DNA of 64,000 nt from positions 486,092 through 550,091 of the forward strand of contig JADJWN010000021.1 in NCBI GenBank assembly GCA_016716335.1. The letters are read 5' to 3'. Each line of letters starts with the position of its first letter. The stretch's first letter is position 1. Made by a program: the position numbers and the translations under genes. Source of the DNA: Saprospiraceae bacterium. GTDB lineage: Bacteria > Bacteroidota > Bacteroidia > Chitinophagales > Saprospiraceae. Shown here piece by piece: positions 19,395 through 28,954 of the stretch. The notes below the pieces were generated by a model that made no database searches, was not told the DNA's origin, and saw nothing but the letters and a program-made list of their open reading frames with translations.

Positions 19395-20369
19395 ATGAAG
19401 AAAATCGGAATTTTATTCGGAAAGGAAGATACGTTTCCTCATGCCTTTGTAGAACGTGTCAATTCAAAGAAAGTTAAGGGTGTCGTTGCAGAACCTGTAA
19501 TGATAGATGTATTGCAGCAGGGTGAAGCTACTGAATATGCAGTAATTATAGACAGAATATCTCAGGATGTGCCATTCTACAGAGCATATCTCAAGAATGC
19601 TGCCCTTAAAGGTACAGCGGTAGTCAACAATCCTTTCTGGTGGAGTGCCGATGAAAAATTTTTCAACAATTGTCTGGCAACGGAGATTGGGGTGCCTGTG
19701 CCCAATACAGTATTGCTGCCCTCACATAAGAGGCCGGATGATACCAGTGAGAAGTCTTTCAGAAATCTGAAATTTCCCACCGACTGGGAAAGAATATTTA
19801 AGTACATCGGATTTCCTGCCTATATGAAGCCACACTCCGGTGGAGGATGGAAAAGTGTATATAAAGTCACGGATCCGCAGGATATGTGGAATAAACATGC
19901 CGAAACAGGACAGCTTGTAATGATGCTTCAGGAAGAAATAGTATTCGAACATTATTTCAGGTGCTACTATCTGAGTGGCGACAGGGTGCACATTATGCCA
20001 TATGAACCCAGAAACCCGCATCATCTCCGGTATGTAGTGGAAAACCCGACTAAAGATCAGAAGCTGCTCAATACAGTAAGAGATTACACCATCAGGCTTT
20101 GCAGAGCCTTGGGATATGATTTCAATACGGTGGAGTTTGCGGTCAGAAACGGAATACCGTATGCGATAGACTTCTGCAATCCTGCACCGGATGCCGATGT
20201 GCACTCTGTAGGTCAGCAAAACTATGACTGGATTGTGGAAAATGCGGCAGAAATGGCAATCGAAAAAGCCCTGAATCATAAAGAAAATCAGGTGAATCTT
20301 ACCTGGGGTACATTTATTAGCAATATTTTTGCACCGGCAAAAAAGTCAACAAGCAAAAAAAGTTCCTGA
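19395..20369 (+). CDS. ATP-grasp ligase, first gene of an uncharacterised three-gene operon
   Basis: A 324-residue soluble protein. Residues 1-100 look like a Rossmann-like pre-ATP-grasp domain (KKIGILFGKEDTFPHAF). From about 105 comes the ATP-grasp core: EIGVPVPNTVLLP, the nucleotide-binding lysine and loop in AYMKPHSGGGWKSVYKV, the EE hinge in MLQEEIVF, and the Mg-binding end FAVRNGIPYAIDFCNPAPD. These resemble RimK/D-Ala-D-Ala ligase relatives that form amide bonds through an acyl phosphate. A Lys/Ser-rich tail (KKSTSKKSS) follows. It is followed 62 nt later by a glutamine amidotransferase and then a second ATP-grasp-like gene. The substrate is unknown; amide or peptide bond formation on a small molecule or cell-wall precursor is inference. 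Confidence 0.75.
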   Translation: MKKIGILFGKEDTFPHAFVERVNSKKVKGVVAEPVMIDVLQQGEATEYAVIIDRISQDVPFYRAYLKNAALKGTAVVNNPFWWSADEKFFNNCLATEIGVPVPNTVLLPSHKRPDDTSEKSFRNLKFPTDWERIFKYIGFPAYMKPHSGGGWKSVYKVTDPQDMWNKHAETGQLVMMLQEEIVFEHYFRCYYLSGDRVHIMPYEPRNPHHLRYVVENPTKDQKLLNTVRDYTIRLCRALGYDFNTVEFAVRNGIPYAIDFCNPAPDADVHSVGQQNYDWIVENAAEMAIEKALNHKENQVNLTWGTFISNIFAPAKKSTSKKSS

Positions 20370-20431
20370 AAACAGAAACTATTGCATATAAATAGTGTCT
20401 GATAGTAAGGAAGGCAACAGTTTTAATACCC

Positions 20432-21256
20432 ATGGAACAAAAATTCAGGCTGGCACTTCTGGATATGAATGCCGGCAAACCAAATCAGGGGATGCGATGT
20501 ATCAGAGAGATTGCTCATATGTTTTCTGATGACTTTTATATTGAAGAATTTGATGTCAGACAACATTGTGAGATTCCGGATACTTCCTTTGATGTTTATA
20601 TTTCGAGTGGCGGTCCTGGCAATCCTCTGGAAGGTGACGGGGTCTGGGACAAAGCCTGGTATGAGCTTGTGGATGCGCTGTGGATGCATAATAAGGTGCA
20701 CAGATACGGTAAGAAACACTTTTTCTTTGTGTGTCATTCGTTCCAGATGGCCTGCAATCATTTCGGGCTCGGTTCCATTACCCGCAGGAAGTCCACTTCA
20801 TTTGGCATTATGCCGGTGCATATGACCAAGTTTGCTTATGCTGACCCCATATTCAAAGGTCTTCCGGATCCATTTTATGCTGTAGATAGCCGTGACTGGC
20901 AGTTGGTACAACCCAATCTGAATGTTTTAGCGAGACATGGGGCCACAATCCTCGCGTTGGAGAAAATCCGTACTCACGTCGAGTATGAAAGAGCCATCAT
21001 GGCAGTACGTTTCTCTAAGGAGTTTGTAGGTACACAGTTTCATCCCGAAGCAGATGTCGCGGGAATGAAAGTGCATTTCTCTAAAGAGGAAATCAGAAAG
21101 CAGGTTATAGAAAATTTCGGTCAGGCAAAGTATGACAGCATGATGGAGCATCTCGAAGACCCTGATAAGATAGATCTTACCCATCGTACCATTCTGCCTA
21201 CATTTATAAAAAAGGCGCTGGAGGCTTTGCATGCAGATCAACCGGTACTTATATGA
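20432..21256 (+). CDS. Class I glutamine amidotransferase-like protein
   Basis: A 274-residue protein with the GATase class I fold. It has ISSGGPGNP (oxyanion strand), the nucleophile elbow FVCHSFQMA (Cys near residue 101) and the His-Glu pair in GTQFHPEAD (about residues 204-206). All three triad residues are present, so it can probably release ammonia from glutamine. The elbow reads CHSFQ where textbook GMP synthase has CYGMQ, so it is a separate subgroup. The stop overlaps the next start (ATGA at 21253-21256), which indicates translational coupling with the ATP-grasp-like gene. The simplest model is ammonia supply to one of the two flanking ligases for an amidation, which is inference. Confidence 0.8.
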   Translation: MEQKFRLALLDMNAGKPNQGMRCIREIAHMFSDDFYIEEFDVRQHCEIPDTSFDVYISSGGPGNPLEGDGVWDKAWYELVDALWMHNKVHRYGKKHFFFVCHSFQMACNHFGLGSITRRKSTSFGIMPVHMTKFAYADPIFKGLPDPFYAVDSRDWQLVQPNLNVLARHGATILALEKIRTHVEYERAIMAVRFSKEFVGTQFHPEADVAGMKVHFSKEEIRKQVIENFGQAKYDSMMEHLEDPDKIDLTHRTILPTFIKKALEALHADQPVLI

Positions 21257-22447
21257 TAGAAAAATACAGACAGTGGTTCAATGCACAGTTCACTGAGGAA
21301 AAATATCAGGAATTTCTCCTTTTGGTAGAAAAGTCTTATGGCTGCAAGCCGCTGTTCAGGGTTGCAGAATCCCCTATTTATTCCTGATGTACTGAAACAC
21401 AGACTTCTGGAAGCCTGTGCCGAAATTTCTGAAGTGATTATCAGGGATGATATTAAGCAAATAACTCAGGGTGCATTGTATGCTCCGGAGCTTGTGGTAC
21501 CCGGCGAGGATGATCATACCACATTTCTCCAGATGGACTTTGGGGTAGGGCTGGATGAATACGGGGACCCGTTTCCTCATCTCATAGAGGTTCAGGGATT
21601 TCCATCGGTGTACTTTTTTCAGTATCTGGTATCCGGATTATTCAAGGAGGTTTATCAGATGCCTGAAAATCTTACTCCCTTTATCGGTGGACTCAGCAGG
21701 GAGGATTATGTCAATATCATGCGAGACATCATTGTAGGGGATGTGCCACCTGAAAATGTGGTACTTCTGGAAATAGAGCCTGAAAAGCAGACCACCTACA
21801 TTGATATGCATGTAACCGGTAAGGTACTGGGTATTAAAGTTTTGTGCCTTACCAAGGTAATCAAAAAAGGCAGACAACTTTATTATCTGAATGACGAGGG
21901 AGAGGAAGTCAGAATTCTAAGGATATACAATCGGGTCATTTTTGATGAGCTGGATCAAAGGCCGGATCTGGTATATAATTTTAAATTTACTGATGATCTG
22001 GAGGTCAGATGGGTAGGTCATCCCAATTGGTTTTTCAGAATCAGTAAATATCTCATGCCTTTTCTGAAAAGTAAGTATGTCCCTGAGACCCACTTTCTTT
22101 CAGATCTGAAGGTATATCCGCCTGATCTTGAAAATTATGTACTTAAGCCGCTTTTCTCATTTGCAGGCAGTGGCGTCATCATTGATGTGACTAAGGAAGA
22201 TCTGGATAATATATTCGACAGAAAAAATTATATCCTTCAAAAGAAGGTTACTTACGAACCCATACTCCGATCTCCTGATGACAGGGTTAAGGCTGAGATC
22301 AGAATGCTTATGTTGTGGCCGGACAACGCTCCAAGACCTTTCGTCGTAACCAATCTGGTCAGATTATCTAAAGGGAAAATGATTGGAGTCAAATACAATA
22401 AAGATAAAACCTGGGTAGGTGGTAGTGTGGGATTTTTTGAAAGCTGA
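21253..22447 (+). CDS. ATP-grasp-like protein, third gene of the operon (frameshift near the start)
   Basis: Translation should begin at ATG 21253, overlapping the amidotransferase stop by four bases. That frame runs MIEKYRQWFNAQFTEEKYQ and meets a stop after about 45 codons; adding one C to the CCCC at 21371-21374 joins it to the long frame that ends at 22447, giving about 398 residues. The N-terminal half is all-alpha/beta with QMDFGVG and PHLIEVQGFPS. The C-terminal half has ATP-grasp marks: YVLKPLFSFAGSGVI (Lys and Gly-rich loop), YILQKKV, and AEIRMLMLW with VVTNLVRLS. The order is like glutathionylspermidine-synthase-type or circularly permuted ATP-grasps. Function is unknown; it probably acts with the two upstream genes. 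Confidence 0.7.
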
Positions 22448-22556
22448 TATTTTATTGAAGTAAAAAAGATTTCCACCCGAAAATAATCCGGACTTTCCGC
22501 TAACTTTTTTCAATATGTTAGAAGTAAATATTTGCAGCACTCAGTAGCCGGCCCGC

Positions 22557-23255
22557 TCACTGGCGACCGTTGTACAATAATACTGATAAACCGTAGATCA
22601 TAAATCTCTCTTTTTGCCCGTCCGGAGCTACATATTCAGGGTCAATCGCAGAGTTCAGATCCTGGTCAAAATCCCGCACATTGTACTGACTCCAGGGAAA
22701 CTGCACATAAGGTTTGAATGCTATGGATACCTTATATCCAGGATATTGATACAGCAGATAAAAGCGGCTGTTATATGCGTGGTCACTCGATGCTACTCTG
22801 GTTTTTCTCCTCGCACCCGCAATATCGGTCTTGAACCTCAATGTGGTGCTGCCTATGCTGGCACCGTATCCAAAATATTCACCTATGTAGGTCTCAAATC
22901 CCAAGGCATATTCTGTAAATGACAAAAACCATTTATCCTGAAAATTAGCCCCGGATGGCAGTTTTCCCACTACGTCACTTCGGTCGGTCTGATTGCACCA
23001 GCCTATCTCAAAGGCGGTAGCTCCAATTTTATAGCGGAGCCCCAGCTCCAGTCCGTGAATAAATCTGAAATTGTCAAGTTTGTCTTCCAGAGTGAAATAT
23101 TTTTCATTAAAACGATTCACAATATCATTGACTGCGTTCATTTCTGAATATCCACCTCTGTATCCTACTTTAATGTTAAACTGAGCATGCAGCGACATAT
23201 TTATGACGAGTAAAAACAGGATTAGTGAAAAGGAGGGGATTGTTCTAACCTTCAT
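22557..23255 (-). CDS. Outer membrane beta-barrel protein, hypothetical
   Basis: A 232-residue exported protein. ATG 23255 gives a clear signal peptide (MKVRTIPSFSLILFLLV, cleavage near HAQ at residue 22) and lies 32 nt after a TATTTTTG box; a longer frame to 23348 adds a non-signal prefix and is rejected. The mature protein alternates aromatic and polar residues (IKVGYRGGYSEMN, FGYGASIGSTTLRF), as in small 8-10 stranded barrels. A QFNIKVGYRGGY start is common among Bacteroidota outer membrane proteins. I cannot assign a substrate or family. It converges on the ATP-grasp operon and diverges from the TMTC-like gene. Confidence 0.65.
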   Translation of the reverse strand: MKVRTIPSFSLILFLLVINMSLHAQFNIKVGYRGGYSEMNAVNDIVNRFNEKYFTLEDKLDNFRFIHGLELGLRYKIGATAFEIGWCNQTDRSDVVGKLPSGANFQDKWFLSFTEYALGFETYIGEYFGYGASIGSTTLRFKTDIAGARRKTRVASSDHAYNSRFYLLYQYPGYKVSIAFKPYVQFPWSQYNVRDFDQDLNSAIDPEYVAPDGQKERFMIYGLSVLLYNGRQ

Positions 23256-23286
23256 TAGGAATGGAATAAATTGCTGATTTATGTAG

Positions 23287-23294
23287 CAAAAATA
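23287..23294 (-). promoter_or_regulatory. -7 promoter box (TATTTTTG on the minus strand)
   Basis: A TAnnTTTG match about 32 nt before the ATG at 23255. It supports that start. Confidence 0.4.
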
Positions 23295-23374
23295 ATGCAA
23301 AATTGTAAATCTTTGCAGTTTTGAATAGCTTATGCCCGTTTGCGGCAAGCATAATCCTAAGATATCATAAAACC

Positions 23375-25300
23375 ATGGCTAAAAAAACAACTAAAAAGGA
23401 ACCGACTGTAAATAAAATCCAGACGAAGGAAACAGAAAATGTGGATTATTCCAAACTGTCAGGTCCGTTTTTTCAACCGGGATTTTTCAGAAATTACTGG
23501 AAGGAAATTCTGATTCTTGCAGTATTGAGTTTTGGTTTGTATCAGGCCAGCATACAATATGAGTATGTCCTTGATGACCTGATTGTGATAACGGAAAATA
23601 AGTTTACCAAAAAAGGATTTGCAGGAATTAAGGATATCCTGACCACCGAGAGCTTTACTGGATATTTCGGTGAGCAAAAGAATCTGGTCATGGGCAACAG
23701 GTACAGGCCTCTTTCCATCGTGACTTTTGCGATAGAGTATGGTATCGTGGGGGATTTGAATCCCGGTTTGAGCCATTTTATCAATATTGTACTTTATTTT
23801 ATTACTGCTGTCCTGCTGCTTTACGTACTGAATATGATGTTCAGAAATTATAACGCGAAGTATTGGTGGCTTTCGATTCCATTTATAGCCTCGGTATTAT
23901 TTGTGGCACATCCCATACACGTGGAGGCAGTAGCCAATATCAAGGGCAGAGATGAAATCATGTCCATGCTTTTCTCCACAGCGGCATTGATTGCAGCATT
24001 GCGATATTCGGACGGTAGAAAGTGGCCGTGGATGCTAACGTCCTCTGTTCTTTATTTTCTGGCATTATTGTCCAAAGAAAATGCGATCACATTTCTGGCA
24101 GTCATACCGCTGACCATCTACTTTTTCAGCAGGGATGGCTTGAGCAGGTCGTGGACATTGATGGGAGCATTGTTACTGACTACTATTGCTTATCTGACCC
24201 TTAGGTTCAATACTGCCGGTGTGCCGGATTTCAAAAATGAGATTACAGATCTGTTCAACAATCCTTTTTACGGCATGACCGGATTTGAAAAACTGGGTAC
24301 CAAAATGTACACCTTGGGTAAATATATTCTCCTCCTGATTTTCCCGCATCCGCTCACCCATGATTATTATCCTTATGCCATTCCCAAAGTGACATTGATG
24401 AATGTCTGGGCTTTTACTGCTCTGTTGGTACATATTGGTCTGGTTTACTTCGGTTTTAAATACTGGAAGCAGAAAAGTGTCATTTCTTACTCTATCTGGT
24501 TTTATCTGATTACGCTTTCTATTGTATCCAATATTGTAATCAATGTGGGTACTTTTATGAATGAGCGTTTTATATTTATGTCCTCAGCGGGTTATTGTAT
24601 TCTATTGGCATACCTTATCTCTGTTAAAATACCGGATGTCAAAAATATAAAATCTGCCTGGCTGTCACTTGCGATTTTTGCTGTTCTTACTCTGGGTTAC
24701 GGTTTCAAAACAGTGACAAGGGTGCCGGACTGGAAAAACACCATGTCGCTCAATAAGTCCGGGGTTGAGGTTTCTCCCAAGAGTGCCAGGGCTAATTCAT
24801 TTATGTCCACTGCATTGTTTGAGGAATATAAGGTGACAGAGGATTTTGACCGTAGGAAATATCTACTGGAAGAAGCCCGCAAGTATGCAGCGAGAGCGAT
24901 AGAGATTGTACCGGAATATGCCAATGCCAATCTCATGATTGTCGGTGTGATATCTGAGACTTTCAAGATGGATTACAAAATAGACAGGTATATTCAGGAT
25001 ATGCGTCCGCTCATTCTGCGAAGGCCGGATCTTTCCTTTATTTTTGAATTCAGTGAATGGCTCAATCAAAGAAATGCTGACAAGGATAAATTGTATGTTT
25101 TTTATCAGGATGTGGGATATGAACTGCTTAAAATGAATACCACAAAAAGACTATATGCCCAGAAGTATCTGGAATATGCCTACAACATCAATCCCAGAAA
25201 TAAAAAGCTGGCCGAAAGTCTGGCTACAGCTTATGAGTTGAATAATAATTTTGAACAGGCCAGAACAGTCAGGGCCGCTGCACAAGGATTGCCGGAATAA
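23375..25300 (+). CDS. TMTC-like membrane glycosyltransferase with C-terminal TPRs
   Basis: A 641-residue protein starting at ATG 23375 (MAKKTTKKEPTVNK); the first 45 residues are Lys-rich and cytoplasmic. About 10-12 membrane helices cover roughly residues 50-460. Family motifs are YEYVLDDLIVITEN (acidic DD in the first loop), RPLSIVTFAIEY, HPIHVEAVANIKGRDE and LLSKENAITFL, shared with TMTC and bacterial DUF1736 proteins, which are predicted or proven C-type/O-mannosyltransferases. Residues 460-641 are helical TPR-like repeats (SARANSFMSTALFEEY, KYLEYAYNINPRNKKLAESLA). Protein or lipid glycosylation at the membrane is likely; donor and target are unknown. Its stop shares one base with the dprA start, so the two are co-translated. 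Confidence 0.75.
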   Translation: MAKKTTKKEPTVNKIQTKETENVDYSKLSGPFFQPGFFRNYWKEILILAVLSFGLYQASIQYEYVLDDLIVITENKFTKKGFAGIKDILTTESFTGYFGEQKNLVMGNRYRPLSIVTFAIEYGIVGDLNPGLSHFINIVLYFITAVLLLYVLNMMFRNYNAKYWWLSIPFIASVLFVAHPIHVEAVANIKGRDEIMSMLFSTAALIAALRYSDGRKWPWMLTSSVLYFLALLSKENAITFLAVIPLTIYFFSRDGLSRSWTLMGALLLTTIAYLTLRFNTAGVPDFKNEITDLFNNPFYGMTGFEKLGTKMYTLGKYILLLIFPHPLTHDYYPYAIPKVTLMNVWAFTALLVHIGLVYFGFKYWKQKSVISYSIWFYLITLSIVSNIVINVGTFMNERFIFMSSAGYCILLAYLISVKIPDVKNIKSAWLSLAIFAVLTLGYGFKTVTRVPDWKNTMSLNKSGVEVSPKSARANSFMSTALFEEYKVTEDFDRRKYLLEEARKYAARAIEIVPEYANANLMIVGVISETFKMDYKIDRYIQDMRPLILRRPDLSFIFEFSEWLNQRNADKDKLYVFYQDVGYELLKMNTTKRLYAQKYLEYAYNINPRNKKLAESLATAYELNNNFEQARTVRAAAQGLPE

Positions 25301-26397
25301 TGCAGGAGGAGGTCCTATATTATATTGCACTTACCAAAATTAACAAGATAGGTCCGGTACTGGCCAAAACCCTGATCAGCTACTGTGGCAGTGCAGAATC
25401 TGTCTTCAGGGAAAGCAGGCAGAGCCTTGAGGCCATTCCCGGCATAGGCAAGGTGCTCACTGATGAAATACTCACTTCAGGTGCCCTGGCTCAGGCAGAG
25501 CGGGAGATTGAGTTTTGCCTGAGGCATAATATTGATGCCATCCATTATCATGAAGGCAGATATCCGAGGCGTATGCTATATTTTGATACCTGCCCTATTG
25601 TTGTGTATTACAAAGGACACGGGGAGCTCAATCATTTCAGGACTGTAGCCATAGTGGGCACCCGTACACCCACCGAATCCGGCAAAATCATTTGTGAAAA
25701 AGTAGTGGAAGGTCTCAGGCCCTATCAGACTATGGTGATAAGCGGCCTGGCATTCGGGGTGGATGCTGTGGCACATAAGGCATGCGTGCAATATGGAATA
25801 TCCACCCTGGCGGTATTGGGTCATGGACTAGACAGAATTTATCCCCAATCGCACAAAAGCCTGGCAGATAAAATGCAGGTCAATGGCGGGCTCTTAACAG
25901 AGTTTCCTTCCGGTACGCTGCCGGATAAAGAAAACTTTCCTATGCGAAACCGGCTTATTGCAGCAATGTCTGATGCAGTGATAATTATAGAATCCAAAAG
26001 AAAAGGAGGATCAATCATAACCGCCGAGTTTGCCAATGAATTTAATAAGGATGTCTTTGCGGTGCCCGGAAGGGTATCTGATGAATATTCGGAAGGATGC
26101 AATAAACTGATCAAACAGAATAAAGCACACCTGCTCGAAACAGCCGAAGATGTAGCCTACATCATGCGATGGGAAGAACTGGACAAAAACAAGGACATCC
26201 AGGGGCAGTTATTTCTGGAGCTTGAACCCGCTGAATCCGAGATCATAGACTGCATCCGTCAGGCCAAAACCATTACCATTGATGCACTAACCTATAAGCT
26301 CAAACTTGCACCCTCCGAGGTGTCCTCACTACTGCTAGGTCTTGAATTCAAAGGTTTGGTGCGATCTCTACCCGGAAAAAAGTACATACTCAACTGA
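25300..26397 (+). CDS. dprA: DNA processing protein DprA/Smf
   Basis: A 365-residue protein beginning at the ATG whose A is the last base of the upstream TAA. It has an N-terminal helix-hairpin-helix region (about 1-75, NKIGPVLAKTLISYCGS, IPGIGKVLTDEIL), the Rossmann-like DprA domain (about 85-285) with AIVGTRTPTESG, SGLAFGVDAVAHKA, AVLGHGLDRIYPQSH and ESKRKGGSIITAEFA, and a C-terminal winged helix (about 305-365). DprA loads RecA onto single-stranded DNA during natural transformation, and in many bacteria it is kept for other recombination. The length and motifs are standard. Coupling to a glycosyltransferase gene has no obvious functional reason. Confidence 0.95.
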   Translation: MQEEVLYYIALTKINKIGPVLAKTLISYCGSAESVFRESRQSLEAIPGIGKVLTDEILTSGALAQAEREIEFCLRHNIDAIHYHEGRYPRRMLYFDTCPIVVYYKGHGELNHFRTVAIVGTRTPTESGKIICEKVVEGLRPYQTMVISGLAFGVDAVAHKACVQYGISTLAVLGHGLDRIYPQSHKSLADKMQVNGGLLTEFPSGTLPDKENFPMRNRLIAAMSDAVIIIESKRKGGSIITAEFANEFNKDVFAVPGRVSDEYSEGCNKLIKQNKAHLLETAEDVAYIMRWEELDKNKDIQGQLFLELEPAESEIIDCIRQAKTITIDALTYKLKLAPSEVSSLLLGLEFKGLVRSLPGKKYILN

Positions 26398-26508
26398 TAC
26401 GGGCTTTCGGTCGGTAAGCTGCCGTTTTTATTCTATTCAGGGTCAGGGTCGTTTTTAAGAAATTTTTAAAACAACCAAAATAAGTCTTGTCTGTTTTTAG
26501 TTTGATAT

Positions 26509-26520
26509 TTGTTGCAACAA
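26509..26520. promoter_or_regulatory. Palindrome TTGTTGCAACAA before the pirin gene
   Basis: A perfect 12-bp inverted repeat ending 12 nt before the ATG at 26533. It shares the GTTGCA/TGCAAC core with the palindrome at 4331-4345 but lacks the 7-1-7 spacing. It could be an operator; this is weak evidence on its own. Confidence 0.3.
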
Positions 26521-26532
26521 GAATAATGCATA

Positions 26533-27411
26533 ATGGACAGAAAGGAATTTTTAAAAAAGGGCTTGATGGGCACGGCTATTTTTGCTGCATCAGGCAAAAT
26601 TTCTGAACTCGCCAGGAATGACATTGACGAACTTCATTCGCTTGAAGTCGTAGGTTTTAATCACATTCCGAATACAAATTCTAAAATTATGAACAACACA
26701 GTTTTGCATCAGGCTGCTACCAGAGGCCACGCTGATCATGGCTGGCTCGACAGCTATCACACTTTTAGTTTTGCCAATTATTACAATCCGGAGCGTATGC
26801 ATTTCGGGGTACTCAGAGTTTTAAATGATGATACGGTGGCTCCCGGTATGGGGTTTGGTACACATCCGCATGACAATATGGAAATTATCAGTATTCCCCT
26901 GGAGGGTGACCTTGAGCACAAAGACAGTATGGGCAATGTGGCCACAATCCGACATGGTGATATACAGGTGATGAGTGCCGGTACCGGAATCCGTCATAGT
27001 GAATATAATAAAAATAAGGATAAGCAGGTGAAGTTTCTACAGATTTGGGTTTTCCCCAATAAGAGAAATGTGTCCCCCAGGTATGACCAGATCACGCTCA
27101 ATGTGGCTGACAGGCAAAACAGGCTACAGCAGATACTTTCCCCCGTTCCCCATGATGCCGGAGTTTGGATTCATCAGGATGCTTGGTTTCACCTCGGTGT
27201 ATTCGACAAGGGGAAAGAAGCAGAATATGCTTTGAAGAAGAAAGGAAACGGAGTCTATGCCTTTGTGCTCCGGGGAAGTTTTACGCTCAACGGCCAACTA
27301 CTGCATACAAGAGATGGATTCGGTATATGGGATATAAACCGGATCAATCTCAGGTCAGAAACCAGGGATTCGGAGATTCTGCTGATGGATGTACCGATGT
27401 CTTTGGGATAA
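26533..27411 (+). CDS. Pirin-family protein with an unusual N-terminal leader
   Basis: A 292-residue protein. From residue 53 (MNNTVLHQAATRGHADHGW) it is a normal bicupin pirin/YhaK protein with the metal ligands His-x-His and His/Glu in FGTHPHDNMEI and EHKDSMG, and the motif MSAGTGIRHSE. Pirins bind iron; some open quercetin as dioxygenases. The first 52 residues are extra: MDRKEFLKKGLMGTAIFAASG resembles a Bacteroidota twin-arginine-like leader (RK instead of RR) with a hydrophobic stretch, then a linker. Either the protein is exported, or translation starts at the internal ATG at 26689. A GTTGCAAC palindrome sits just upstream. It is monocistronic. Confidence 0.8.
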   Translation: MDRKEFLKKGLMGTAIFAASGKISELARNDIDELHSLEVVGFNHIPNTNSKIMNNTVLHQAATRGHADHGWLDSYHTFSFANYYNPERMHFGVLRVLNDDTVAPGMGFGTHPHDNMEIISIPLEGDLEHKDSMGNVATIRHGDIQVMSAGTGIRHSEYNKNKDKQVKFLQIWVFPNKRNVSPRYDQITLNVADRQNRLQQILSPVPHDAGVWIHQDAWFHLGVFDKGKEAEYALKKKGNGVYAFVLRGSFTLNGQLLHTRDGFGIWDINRINLRSETRDSEILLMDVPMSLG

Positions 27412-27517
27412 TCCGGCTGAAATCAGGGGATATTTTCAGGACTGATTTTTCTTCAGCCGGAATGGCAATCTAAGGGTATTTTTGACAGAAGAATATGCAA
27501 ATAGCTATATATTCGCT

Positions 27518-27525
27518 TACCTTTG
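27518..27525 (+). promoter_or_regulatory. -7 promoter box (TACCTTTG)
   Basis: An exact TAnnTTTG match 25 nt before ATG 27551. It excludes the longer frame that would start upstream of it. Confidence 0.45.
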
Positions 27526-27550
27526 CCCATTAGAAACAATACTGACATTC

Positions 27551-28756
27551 ATGAGTAAAGGAGAAAGTCTGTTATCGGCCAGGGTGCAGGCCATGGAAGA
27601 ATCTGCCACTATAAGAATGGCACAAAAGTCCAGAGACCTCGCAGCCAAAGGGGTACATGTGATAAGTCTGAGTCTTGGTGAACCGGATTTTGATACACCT
27701 GAATTTATCAAGCAGGCAGCATGGGAGGCACTGAAAAAGGGAAATACCAAATATACTCCGGTACCGGGCACTCTGGATCTCCGGAAGGCGATCTGCGAAA
27801 AGTTCAGAACAGAGAATGATCTGCATTTTACACCTGCGCAGATAGTGGTATCCAACGGGGCAAAGCAATCCATAGCCAATATATGCATGTCTATGCTTAA
27901 TGAAGGGGATGAGGCCATCGTTTTGGCGCCGTACTGGGTATCTTATGTGGAGATTATCAAATTTGCCGGAGGTGTTCCGGTGATACTGAATGCCGGTATA
28001 GAAAAGGATTTCAAAGTGCATCCTCATGAAATTGCAGAAGCAATTACTCCAAAGACCAAGATGCTGATATTTTCGTCACCCTGCAATCCTACGGGCTCTG
28101 TATATACCTTTGATGAACTGAAGGCCATAGCCGATATTGTGGCAGCACATGGCAATATGCTGATAGTGGCGGATGAAATCTATGAGTATATCAACTTTAC
28201 CGGAAAACATGCCAGTATAGGGGCATTTGACCATGTCAGACATTTGACTGCTACTGTCAACGGGTTTTCAAAGGGATTTTCCATGACTGGCTGGAGATTG
28301 GGTTATATGGGAGGTCCGGATTGGCTGGCAGATGCCTGCAACAAGGTGCAGGGACAGTTTACCTCCGGTGCAGCATCATTCAGTCAGGAGGCAGCAGCTG
28401 TGGCATTACGGGCACCCAGAGATGAGGCTTTCGCCATGAGAGATGCATTTCTGAGGAGAAGAAATCTGATGATTGACTTATTGAGTGATGTGCCGGGTTT
28501 GAAAATCAATAAGCCACAGGGTGCATTTTATATATTTCCGGATGTGAGTGCCTATTTTGGCACCAGCAATGGTAATGTGCAAATCCACAATGCCGATGAT
28601 TTTGCAGAAGCCATGCTGACTGAAGCCCATGTCGGTACTGTATCCGGATCAGCCTTCGGGGCCGATCAATGTGTGCGCCTGTCCTATGCCGCCTCAGACG
28701 AAGACCTGAAGGAAGCAGTGCGCAGAATCAGGCAGACGCTCCTCAACTTTAAATAA
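27551..28756 (+). CDS. Class I pyridoxal-phosphate aminotransferase (aspartate aminotransferase-like)
   Basis: A 401-residue cytoplasmic enzyme starting MSKGESLLSARVQAM. Fold-type I marks are SLGEPDFDTP, KYTPVPGTLDLRKAI, the PLP-binding region SSPCNPTGSVY with VADEIYEYI, the Schiff-base lysine in NGFSKGFSMTGWR (about residue 239), and the substrate Arg in CVRLSYA (about 378). This is the Ib/AspC subgroup that exchanges the amino group between aspartate (or related amino acids) and 2-oxoglutarate. The start at 27551 follows a TACCTTTG box. The length is normal for the family. It stands alone, followed by a small HTH gene 198 bp later with no terminator between that I can see. Confidence 0.9.
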   Translation: MSKGESLLSARVQAMEESATIRMAQKSRDLAAKGVHVISLSLGEPDFDTPEFIKQAAWEALKKGNTKYTPVPGTLDLRKAICEKFRTENDLHFTPAQIVVSNGAKQSIANICMSMLNEGDEAIVLAPYWVSYVEIIKFAGGVPVILNAGIEKDFKVHPHEIAEAITPKTKMLIFSSPCNPTGSVYTFDELKAIADIVAAHGNMLIVADEIYEYINFTGKHASIGAFDHVRHLTATVNGFSKGFSMTGWRLGYMGGPDWLADACNKVQGQFTSGAASFSQEAAAVALRAPRDEAFAMRDAFLRRRNLMIDLLSDVPGLKINKPQGAFYIFPDVSAYFGTSNGNVQIHNADDFAEAMLTEAHVGTVSGSAFGADQCVRLSYAASDEDLKEAVRRIRQTLLNFK

Positions 28757-28954
28757 AAGGAGAGCTATCATTGTATTTTTTCAGAAAGCGATACTGGTAA
28801 AAGTTACCATAAAATATTCTGAAAAATTGACGTAGATTACCCATGTATTGTGATCCTTATCATCGTCGTGAAATAATTGTGTTAATGTATTGACAGATAT
28901 TGATAAAAGCTGTATTTTGGCAATTGATTTTTTCATCTATAAAACCTAGTCAAT

